This document shows positions 23,601 through 35,600 of a DNA stretch of 64,000 bases, piece after piece. Made by a program: the position numbers and the translations under genes. This DNA comes from Acanthaster planci (lineage: Eukaryota > Echinodermata > Asteroidea > Valvatida > Acanthasteridae), in contig NW_019091525.1 of NCBI RefSeq assembly GCF_001949145.1, positions 128,852 to 192,851 on the forward strand, read 5' to 3'. The notes under the pieces are model-generated. The model saw nothing but the letters and a program-made list of their open reading frames with translations, was not told the origin of the DNA and ran no database searches. Position 1 is the stretch's first letter, and each line of letters opens with the position of its first letter.

Positions 23601-26600
23601 CATGTACTACTTGAAGCAGGATGAAGAGCAAACTCTCAATATCTTCCTCTAGAATGTGAACCGATATCTAATACACAGAAATGGAGAAGCAATACCGAAA
23701 GAACAGGCAACGCCAAAATTTCTGGCAAAATATAAAAATCAACAAGCAAAACAACTCACAGAATAACAAGACAACCGCTCTCAAGATATTCTGATAACTT
23801 AACAAATTTTAACAAAAAATGCCACTATTGGAGGGAAGCTAAATAGAGGGTATATTCAGAAAAGCAATTGGAATAAATGGAAGAAAGCGACAAACGTACT
23901 CAATTTTATTCTGAACAAAAATATGTAAATGGAAGAAAGCAAACAGCGCTACCAGGTGAAAACCCAGAAAAATATTGATACGAAAACTAGGTCAATACCA
24001 GGGTCAGTCTGCCAGTCAGTCAGTCTGTGCAAGACTGAGAAAAGAACAACAAAATATATATATTTACAAGGGAAAAAGAAACAGTCGTACTGTTCACAAG
24101 AATTAAAAAGAACAAACGAGGTGATCGAGAAGTGACACTGCAACACAGAGTAGCGAAGGAAAAACTCGGTAAATTTTGGAGCGATAGTCAGTCTGATAGT
24201 AATATGATAGTAATGGCACTAAGAAAAAGAGGAAGAACATTGTGGCCGCCTCCGCAGGAGTCGTGTGAGTGAGGACGCACTACTGGTGATCGAGAATTTA
24301 GTGAATGGAAGTAAGAACTACAGTAGGAAATAATGCATATGTATTGGTAATCTGCGTAGGTTGCAGGTACATGTAGTAGACCTGTAGTTTTCTGAGGAAA
24401 CATCCCTGTTTTACCAATTAACATAATGCACTGTGCCTACAGTACGTGAATTCATTTAACCCTAAAAGAGCCAGGCTATTTTTGACCATCTCGCAGCAAG
24501 GGGGAGCAGATTCTGCATTCTCACCCAATTTTTTGGGTGTTTTTTAGCCTTGGCATGCATGTGCATGTATGTACTCCCCGAATGCGATGTTTCCACTTAA
24601 TCTGATATACAGTTTTGTTAGTCATTTGACGTTCAAGGCTACATTTGAGCCAGCCTGCACTGGGCACCGCAATGGATAAAGTATATATTTTATATATACC
24701 TGTCTCGGAAAATTGCATGCTGTGCAAGAACAGTACCGGTATACTCGATTTTCACAAAATTGCTATCAAAATTACTGTAAAGAGTTACTTTAATAATTCC
24801 CAAGGGCTCAGCTCCTAAACAAAATGCACTATAGGATATTGGGTAAAAGGTCAAGGGCCAGATTCTGTCATCCCCCTGGCTCTTTTAGGGTTAAGTACGA
24901 CAGTAGAAAGTACATTTATACCGTAGTTGTAGTTGAGACCATCACAAGACCAGACACAAGATCCTGCACAAAAAACAGGCACAACTGACAAGGTGAAAAA
25001 TGACAAAGGACTGCTTTAGTTGCAGTTCATTTGAATAGCTTGTGGCTTGAATTCAGACTGGAGGTTGTGTTGGTCTTGTGCTGGTCTTGTGTGGTCTTCT
25101 GAAGGTCTTAAGTGGTCTTGACTACAACAAAGATTTATACACTGTTTGTTGACCCGTCACGGAAAAACTGGTGCTGTGTGAGAACCTGTTTTCGATTTCC
25201 ACAAAATCTGAGTCAAAGTAAACACAATGAGTTATTGAAAAAACTCCTAATGGCTTGGATACTGAAAAAATGCACTGCACTGATATCAGGAAAAACTTTC
25301 AAGGGGTATGCAGAATTTATCCATCCCAACCTGGCTTTTTTAGGCTTGAATTATTCTTCATTTAATTAATTGGCTGACTTTTTCCACCTTTCTGTTTGTT
25401 TTCTTGTTGTCATAGGTGAAATTAGGTGCGCCTTTTGGTGGAGTATATTTACACACTTCAATCAAATATTACATCTACATGTATTAAGCATTGTCCTGCA
25501 TATAAGAACAGATCCCAAATTTCATAGTTCGGACTAAGTTTAACCACATGCTGCTGGGTGCTTTTAAAAATGCGGTGCACACATACGGGCCATTTTCAAG
25601 ATTTTCAGTTTTCAAAATTCTTCAAAAATTCATCATTTCACTGAATGGACGTTTACACCCACACGAATGACTCCTTGGTGGCTACTTTAAGCTGACAGGT
25701 AACCTTCATTGTCTCCTGAGTATTTCAGCCAGGCCTGCTGCCCTGTAAAGAGAGCTTAGAATTTGTGAGGTGTTGTCTAATTTCCTTTGTTCCCAGTGAA
25801 TGTGAGTGGCGTCTTTTCAAACACTGCTGGATTAGCATGCAGCGATGATGTGTTGCTCATCAATGGAACCCCGGAGCACTTTTGTCCACAGTGCTAAAAT
25901 GCAGGCGTGCTATACCTAAAACAGTGGTACACTATTGAAAAACAGTGACGGACTACCTTCGAAAAATGCAAGCCGAAAACTGATGGCAATTCCCAGCAGC
26001 AGGTCTTTTGTTCCAAGTTCCGGCAGCAAGGAGATTTTCTCATTACTTAAATATTTTTAGGAAAGCTTTCTTGCATTGTTACTATGACCTTTCCACCTTC
26101 TTCTTGGCAGCAAAAGGCAGAAACTTTAACATTTTGGTGATAATGCCAATGAAATTTCCATATTCATGAGCTATCATCCACCCGGAACAGTAGTGGCTCC
26201 ACAGCTCTGTGTACAAATACATATCACATTTTTCTACATTTTCTTGACTTTCCTCTTTCTACAAGTTTATCATGCTTTAGTAGCTTGTCTGGACAATAGC
26301 AACAGCCATATTTCTTTGAACATGTTGAAACTTTTCGCGATTAATTGGTAATGGCCAGTTTTTCCTGATACTTTGTTATGAGATAAATGTGAAGGACGAC
26401 TTTGTGTACTCTTCTTACCCTCTTTTGGCAAGTAGTGGCTTGCGTGACTAAATAAAAATACTGTGAAATAATTTCTTTTAAACACAAAAACTTCAACCTT
26501 ATTGTCACTTTCAATGAAAAGAGGTAAGGATCTTGTGTGTACTGTAATATACATATACAAGTACATGTATACTTCTGTATTCAGCTGAATATCCTCTGCA

Positions 26601-29600
26601 TGTTTCATTTAACATCATCTGTCCTACATTTTATAAAACAGATTTCTAGATCATGTGAATGAACTAAAGAGCAACAAACACCACTGTACTTACATAGAAC
26701 TATGGTCGTTATATTACATGCAAACACATAGATTGCGAGGAAACATGTTGAGACAATAAATAAGTAGAAAAACCTGTAGTTCCTCTTGCCGACACAGTTA
26801 CCAACCCATGGACAGTGGTGGTCAAATTGCTCTGGTAAGAAATAAACATTGTGCATGATTAAAAAGTCATGAAAAGCTGGACTAATGTCATGAATGTGGA
26901 ATTTTTAAATTTGGGTTAATGTACAATACAAAAATAATTGTGACTCCAGTTGTGATGGTAGAAGTGCAACAGTAGCATATAAATGGAACTACTTTACAAT
27001 TTAATTATCCAATCAAGCTGTAGGCAGTGTCAGTGTCCATGGGGTTTGCTGATATGTGCACTGCATCTTTGTGGATAAGCCATTTGTTCACGCTCATCAG
27101 ATTGAAAGGTCAAGTTCAGGTGGCCTATTCTTCACGAGGGTTTCTTGTTTTCGCGCTTGAATAGCAGAAACATGACTCAAGAACACTGTTTTCTAAACAG
27201 GACGACACACCACCTCCTTGTTAGGGTTTTATAGACCTTTTTCCTGTGATGACACAATCATGTGATGGTAAGGCATAGTGTTGTGATGGTACTCTACTTA
27301 TTCAAGATAAACTAGTCAAGCATGCAACATTCGCATGTGCACTCGTACGTGATTGAAGCTGCCCGATGGAATATATACGATCACCTTGGCCAAGATTTTA
27401 AGGAAGGAAACACCACATTTACAACTAATGAAAGACATCAAATACTGGCCCATGGTTATACACTATAGTTGTTATCTCATTTTGTTGACTTTTTCTAGAA
27501 TGTTTGTTTTAACAAAAGAAGTTTTGTGGAAAAAATCTTTTAAGATTGGAATTTTCATTGGGAAAGTTCAAAATGTCAGAATTCCAATTCTCTGCCAAAC
27601 GCGTTATATACCGGTACATGTAGATGCAGGAGTATACTACTTGTACCAGTACATGTATACTTACCAACGCAATTATCACAAAGACTGCAATGTGATGCCC
27701 TAGGAGGTCTGAAGATCTTACAGGTGAAGCAGTATTTTAGTTTGACAGTCTGACCGTTAATTACAACTTCTTTAATCCGAGGAGGAGGACGGTAGGTGGG
27801 ATTATCTGGATTGGGTACCTCTGTAGATAGGAAACAAATAATGGTATTTGAAATGTTTATGACCATAGTACATGTGCATGTACAATATTCCAGGAGAAAG
27901 AAAATGTAATGACTCCTTTACCAAGCCAATAAAAAATCACTAACAATGACCCTGTACACGTGTAACATGCAACAATGATTCTCTGATGCTCTGTACAGGA
28001 TACATGCACCTACAGTGTATATTATTTACTCCCATCCATGGCAACTATACACAGTCCATGTACATGTACAGACGGGTACATGTTAATGCCCACTGTGTTG
28101 TTGATTGCCCAGTTCCACAATTTGCCGGTTCTACAAAATCGAGAAATTTGACTTCATTTTCATCAAAAAGATGAAATCATGGAAGACATGGTTTGCATTT
28201 CAGTTGGATAGTTCACATTTATGTCTTAAGGAAAACTACGGAACCACCACACCAACTCACAAAGTACGGCCATGGCCTTTTTCACCTACATGTAACACAG
28301 TCTGTGACTAGTTGTGCATGTGCATTTTGCATGGTGTTACGTTTGTTGCTCTTTGAAGCACTCATAACCGTGATATTTATAAAACTAACGACCTTGTTGT
28401 AGTCGGAAATGATCTGTTATCCAGCCACAAAACTATGAGGTGTGTACTCTTTTAAATTTGTATCTTTTGGATGCAAAAGTAGCTGCTAGATTTTTATCCA
28501 GTTCAGCAAATGCAGGTTTTATACACGTACCTCTAAGCAAAGTGCTGGATGTGAACATGGCTGTCCGAGTCGGAAAAAAAAGCCTTGCCTTACAAAGAGA
28601 AAGGGCACTTTTTGTGGAACCGGCAAATATTTGCAGACCAGAGCAAACGGCCAACCCCTGAAAAATGTTCCGTAATATCTTTGTTTCAAATAACTCTTCA
28701 AAGTTGTTCAGTGTCAGATATTTTCCGAATATTTTTGGATGAATACTTTCCACAAAAGTACCTTTTAGCACTGCCAGCAACACCAGACGATTTCCATTTG
28801 CGGAACCGTGCAATGAACTGTATAATGAGCAAATTTTTACCAAACTATCAAAATTGACCATTACATAATGGCTGAATTTGGGGGTTATTTTTCCTGAAGA
28901 GAACAGCAGTGAATTAATTTCCAATGTCTGATGTAATAAAGTATTATCTTGATATCAATAATTACAGGCCCATTTCTGTTCTATCTGCTTGTATGAAGAT
29001 TTTCGAAAAGTTAATCCACAAACAGCTGTTAGACTATGTAGATAGGAACACCATACTCTCCGATAACCAGTCAGGTTTCAGGCCAATGCACTCCACTCAA
29101 ATATGTCTTTTGAGAGTTACCGACTACTTGCTTGAAAATATGAACTCGGGTTTTTTCACAAGAGCAGTATTTCTGGACTTAAAGAAGGCTTTTGATACTG
29201 TTCACCACGGTCGTCTTATTGACAAACTTTATGATATTGGAGTGCGTGGCCTTGAACTTGACTGGTTTAAATCGTATTTACAGGGACGGCAGCAAGTTAC
29301 TAAAATCGGTGACAAGTATTCAACTCCTGCTGGAGTTCATTTTGGAGTGCCTCAAGGGTCTACACTAGGTCTACTTCTTTTCACTCTGTATATCAGTGAT
29401 ATAACTGGTGTTGTTTCTCGGGACACTATGATATTTTTATATGCTGACGACACCGCAATTTTCACTCGTGATCAATCTGTAGATGGCATAAATAGAGTTT
29501 TAAACAGGGATATGGCAGAAATCTCCAAATGGTTGCAAATGAATGTCCTTACCTTGAATGCTAACAAAACGAAAAGTATGCTGTTTGGTACTCAAGCTAA

Positions 29601-32600
29601 ACTAGGCCGAGGGGGGAATAATTTACATGTTCAGATCGGCAACACTATCTAGTGTAGAGTATCTAGGTGCATTGCCGGACCCATCTTTGACTTGGAGTCA
29701 TCATACCGATGCACTTGTTCAAAAAGCCAATAAACGCGTAGGTGTTCTCCGGAGGCTCAAATGTGTTCTCCCACAACATACTTTAGGCCTGTTGTATAAA
29801 ACATTGATCCTGCCACACTTTGATTACTGTGATGCTGTCTGGGGAAATTCCTCAAAACTAGCACACAACGGGCTCAGTAAAATTCAGAATAGTGCTGGCC
29901 GACTCATCCTCGGTCTTCCACGGAGAATCCCTACAGAGCTTGTTCTATCGACATTAGAGTGGGATACTTTGGACGAAAGGCGTACTTTAAAGATATTGGT
30001 TTATAAAAGTCTAATTATGCAATTACCACCGCAACTGTGCAACTTCTTCATTTATACCACTGATTTGCATCATTATAATACTCGGTCAGGTTCTCATGGT
30101 TCCTTAGTCATTCCATTCAGTAAATCGAACTCGGGTAAACGCAGATTCGTTGTTCGTGGAGCTTATGCTTTCAACGCCTTGCCCGCTGCTCTTAAGAGCC
30201 CACTACCCACAACACTGTCAAGTTTTAAACACACGTACAGATCATTGTTGTTTTAATTCCTACCTGTTTGTGAGTTTCATTATTTGGTGTTGGTGTTTCA
30301 ATTATTAGTTACTGTTGAGCTTTAAATACATGTATGTGTGCATGGCTGGTTCATGGATTTTAATTTTTGGTTTTTAAGTACATGTAGTTCAGTTGAATTT
30401 TGGATTTTTAGTATTTTATCATATTTGATGGATTTAACTGATTTTATTGTAATTGCTGGGCACCTCTGGAAATCAGTGTTTCACTGAGAGGTTTCCCCAG
30501 GATAAATAATTAAAAAAAAAAAAAAAAAAAACCAGCTAAATGTACTTTTTTGGAGATGTTCAACATTTGCAGATGTATGAGTACAGTACATGTCATTCTG
30601 TCCGAGCATCAGTACATGTATGTAGATATACAAAAGTAACTGATAGTTGGGACCGTGGATTTTGTACACCCTTGGGGACAAATGGCACCTGAGGCAAAGC
30701 CAGTTGTTAAGGATCTACTGGCTCTGAGTTTGTCAATGTTTTGACCAAATCGCACAGGAACTAAGACTTGCCAGCTATCTTCACACGCAGCATCAGAGAT
30801 TTCAGAAGGGTGGTACATGTACGGGCACCGTATCAGTCAACCATGCACTCTCACTCAGCTCACACTTAACATGTCATTCGTCTGACAATCCAAATCATAC
30901 TGTGTCACAATCATCTCACACTACAATTATTTACCAATTGGAAAAGTGTATATTCACAGCCAACAAAAATTATGGGAACACAATAGGAGTTCAGCAAGAA
31001 CAGAAAAGCAATAATGATTCGACAACAACCATGGCCAGAAAGTTGCATACATGTAATTCCCTAAGCAACAAAAAAGTTCATGTCTCAATCACAGCATTAA
31101 TGACAGATCACACTCGGAGAGAATGTTAGCGGCTACAGTGCCTGTACCCATGAAATGTGAATGAAAAACATAATAACCATAAGTTGTAGCTGGAAGGAAT
31201 CCATTTAGGGGTCATCCATTTTTGTCATTTTTACAAGTGTACAAAGTGTACTCTTATTTCCTGGTCCCCTCCCCCTCTCAGAGTACAAAATGAATGAACA
31301 AAAAATGGTAATTTCTCTTTGTTGCGTAAGGACCCATTCTATTTCACAATGTATGGCTGTTCAAGTGCAGGAGATGACCAGAGAATAATGGCAAGAGGAA
31401 AACCACTGTCCATGACAAGCCTCAACACTCGTGGTTTTCTGATTGCCGGGGACAAATTCCTCTTTCAGTTCAGGCAAGTAGTAATTAAGGACAAATTGCA
31501 CGATGGACAGGTACTTTTTCTTAAAATAAAAGTGTCAATTTTTTACATCCAAGAATAGCAGTTAGAAAATGCACCTTTGATTTGATTTGTTCTCCTCTTC
31601 ACAAAAGCTTATAAAAAGTGGTGGAGCTTTGGGGGGTGCTTGAAGACTGTTTCACATGTGGCTGTGACTTCAACATTAGTGAATTTTGCTTGGTACTTGT
31701 GTATGTACCTTTTATATACGACACCAGGCAAAATTGTTGAGTGGTGACATGGAGTCATAGACATTGCTTGAACTCGTGTGAATGATGCATTATCAAAGTG
31801 GTGCGCACTCTCTGCACACACGCAATAGTTTGGGGTGACAGTTGGCTGTTGATAATCATCATTTTTAACATGTTTCTAAAAGCATACACAACCAATTCAA
31901 TCCCTCCCCCAGCATACGCTTTGTACTCTCATGAAACTGACAAAAATGGACGACCCCCTATATTGTCAGGTGTGTTTCATTAGATAAAACACAAAGCCCT
32001 ATTCTGTAATGTCTTGAACAATCCTAAAATGACAAACGTGCCACAAACATGTACATACACTGCTTGTATATGTTCGTATATGGGTGATTATATAAATTAG
32101 AGGTCCATCTTGGGGACATTTTGGTGTTCTGTTACAGGTGAAACCATTCAGCTTTTCTGGATGGAATTAACATTAGTACTGTTCACATTCTGTAGATCAA
32201 ACAGGATTACATAGTTTATGACTTGTACAATATACTGTTCAATCTGCAAAATGTTTGATAATGTTACAATTCTACATGAAGAAAGGAAGAAAAGTTGAAT
32301 GGCTTCATGTGTAACAGGACACCAAAATGTCCCCAAGTTGGACCCCTAATTTATAGAATCACTCATATGTAGATAAATGTGTACAGTGAATTAAAACCCT
32401 AACCCCCAGGACGTATATAAAATCATATTGAAATAGGAGGATTTGGGGCTGTTAGGGTTTTAAAAGAAGTGAAAATGACTTGTACAAGTACATGTACAGT
32501 AAACAAATTCCTACTTTAACTGGAATCTGCCGATCACAAAATGCCATGCACACTTGACATGTGGTCGAAAAATATAGAATATCTTACCCATTTGTCTCTC

Positions 32601-35600
32601 AATGTCTGCAGCTTCATCAGGTGTGGCACGAGGCAGGACACCTGGGTCACTGAAGCTGGTCCTTAGAAGTGTTGAAAGGCAGAAGATGACAAGAAGACCA
32701 CCCACAATAGGGATAGCAACAGACAGGCGTCCAGCTAGGTAGGGGCAGCTACATGTAGGGTATTAAAGGAACCAGTCATGAAAAACCTTTCTAGTCAATG
32801 CAAAGGCCAGCATATAACTATAAAACCATAATACATCCAATGTTGACATTTGCCCCTGGAAGATGCACAAACCTGACAAAATAAACGCAAACCATTTTTA
32901 TGTCAATATGTAAGTCTGACCATCCATTCACTGTGCACACTGTATGTACCATACCGTACATGTATACATGTAAATGTACATGTACCTCTAAATACAATGT
33001 ACATTGTATCTCAGGTAACAGTACATGTAATAATAAAAAAAACATCTGGTCCTTGATGGCCTTCTGAATGATTAGTTACTGGTTGAGTTTGTCGAGTGTA
33101 CAGTACTCACATAGCCATATTCTATTCCAGTTTTATATGTGGAGTTTTTACAAGCGGGGTGGGGGGGAGCATCTTGACATGTAGTGGTCATACATGTATG
33201 TTGACTTACTGTGGTTACTGCTGTGCTCAGGCACATCTGTAACCTGAACTTGACATCCCACACACTACAATTTAGGGTTTTATGTATACATGAATTTGGA
33301 GCAAGTCTGAACTTTAACCAGTAGCTTTTTGAAACATCTGTGCACAGGAGAAGCTCACTGGTTATCATCAATCAACTAAAAACACTAGCAACAGAATGAC
33401 CACTGCAAAATAGAAATATATGACGATTTTTCATGAAGCATGTGCACTGAGTACATGAAGTACCGGTACATACATGTAGTGTCTGCCTACACTCTGCACA
33501 TGTAGCGGTACAATTGGCATGACAGGATATTGCTCATGAATGTGGACATTTTCATTGGCTCATTAAAACTAAACTTTATACTTTTTAATGTGACATTTAA
33601 GTGTATTTCAAGAACTGCTTTCATGATCAATACACAGGGCCTTCAATGCAAATACCGGTACATTTCAAAATCTGAATAGTTGTATTTTTAAAAAGTGAAT
33701 GTACCGGTAGGTTATACTTTGAGTTTACCAATTTCTTTTCAAGTCCAAACAAAGCTTGCCCATAATGATGAAAATTATGCATCACACAGGACACATGATC
33801 CAGTGGTGCATAGGCATTTTCGTTTATGGCAACTTAAAGTGACAGCATTTGTCGATCACTGAAGTCATCCATGATTCTTGAATCTATGAATACTTTTTCA
33901 ACTCTTTCCCCCCAAAAAAAGGAAGACTTTACAGACTGGACATACTAAGCTAACGATCTAACAAATATGGGTACTTTTCTGTGTCATCAGTGATTGTGTT
34001 GCAACTGACCTACACGACAAACCCAACCACAAGTTATGGTATTTGCCAAACCAACCTTCAGATGTTAGAAGAAAGACTAACAGAAACAAAAGTACACTGA
34101 AGTGTTTGTTACCATCCACAGGTTACCCTCATTTCATTATATGCATATGTACACTACGTAAATGTATGACATGTACATTTAGGTACGGGTACTATACTTC
34201 CATGTGTAAATACGTACCTGTGTATTGTAAATATCCACTATACATGTACATAGGTTATGTATATGTACACATGTGCAATGTACGTGTACACTATATACAT
34301 GTACATATACCGGTACGTACATGTAGAGTGCTTCCACGCACTACCAAATGTATAAAAACAAAAAGCATGAGGCAAAGTTTCTAGCAATCAAGCATTGCAT
34401 TACAGTGTCCATGTGCATGTAACTGCATAATTCTCACAACATTAATTAAGATCACACTACATGTATCAAGTAAACATTTAATGTATGCCAACAGTGGTCA
34501 CGTTCACATACATGAAAGTTTTCAATGAGCTTAGTCCACAAGACGGCCACTGTGGGTCATGCTTCCAAACGCCACTTCATTTACCAAACACTCATAAATG
34601 GGAAGGAGCCCTGCTGACTATAGTCAGGCTGATTATTTTGCTACAATTACAGGGAAGACTTTGTTTCCAATTGTTTTTCACTGGAAAATACAAGTGATAT
34701 AAGTTACTATCCATCATTTGGAATTACTCATCAGAGCCTACATGTACTAGTACATGTAAGAATACATGTACATGTACTAGTGTGATACATACATGTACGG
34801 TATATGCCTCGCGGCATCATCTTTACTCCCACACATTAAGGAGTCGCCTCAAGGTGGTTGACTCAAGAATATGGCAAAGTGAGAAAAAATATGTAGGCCT
34901 CCCAGTACTCTTTGTTGGACATGTGCATGTACATGTATAATACATGTACATACATGTATATAGTACATATATCCATGTATACTGCATGTAGTTTATTGTA
35001 ATGTATGTGATGCAAATGCACCACTGTTGGGAAAAAACTACAGAAATGTCCGTATGTGGAACTCTTACCGCTTGTGAAATTTTTTTAGCAATAAAAATAG
35101 CATTTGTGAAATTGTGGCATGTGTACCGTTTACTTTAAGACTTTGGTCTTGTCAAGCAGACCCAATATACCTTGTACCAAACAGCACACAGTAAATGTAC
35201 TCACACGCCATTATACAATACATGTACACAGTGCATGATCATTTACTGAGTAGGATTTACTGCTAACAGCCATCAACACTGAAATGTCAAAAATCAGGAC
35301 TCCTAATACAGGTACATACATGTAGATGTAAATGCATATGGCTGTGCACTACTTTATTACTGCGCACTGCTTAAGCCAGACAATCGACTATAAAACCACA
35401 GAAAATGCTGTTGTGTAGTGATTGAAATCTCATGTTTGCAAATTAATAGTCCCAAAAGGTTACATGTACATGTATATTGACTTCAGACTAAAGATTAGGC
35501 CTTTGAGAACATACTTCAGGAATAAAATTCAATGTCAAACAAGAAAAGTGTTTGTGGACAAGCACAGCTGCTTCGGCCCTGGTTTCATACATGTATATCT

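Larger units (their letters stand above)
12241..24400 (-). mobile_element. Decayed DIRS-like tyrosine-recombinase retrotransposon
   Basis: Minus-strand element lying inside a ZDHHC intron in the same orientation as the host gene. Inverted terminal repeats: 12250-12393 and 24236-24395 are complementary (shared AGATTACCAATAC, TTCCATTC, TTCTCGATCAC, GTAGTGC, CGACTCCTGC). An internal complementary region at 12417-12540 contains the reverse complement of the outer ends of both ITRs, which is the structural hallmark of DIRS elements. Order on the minus strand: gag-like region, reverse transcriptase with YLDDWLI, RNase H, tyrosine recombinase with RAHDVRAV. Many frameshifts and stops. Disrupted by a CR1-type LINE and several smaller insertions, which explains the 12-kb span against a usual 5-6 kb. 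Confidence 0.88.

Noticed and set aside
23225-23614. 129-codon plus-strand ORF
   Set aside because: Lies in the antisense of the DIRS leader region; no recognisable features.
25112-25369. 85-codon plus-strand ORF
   Set aside because: Coincides with the diverged copy of the TTAA MITE.
34043-34384. Cysteine/tyrosine-rich ORF
   Set aside because: Generated by ACATGTACATGT and ACCGGTAC words; no other coding signal.
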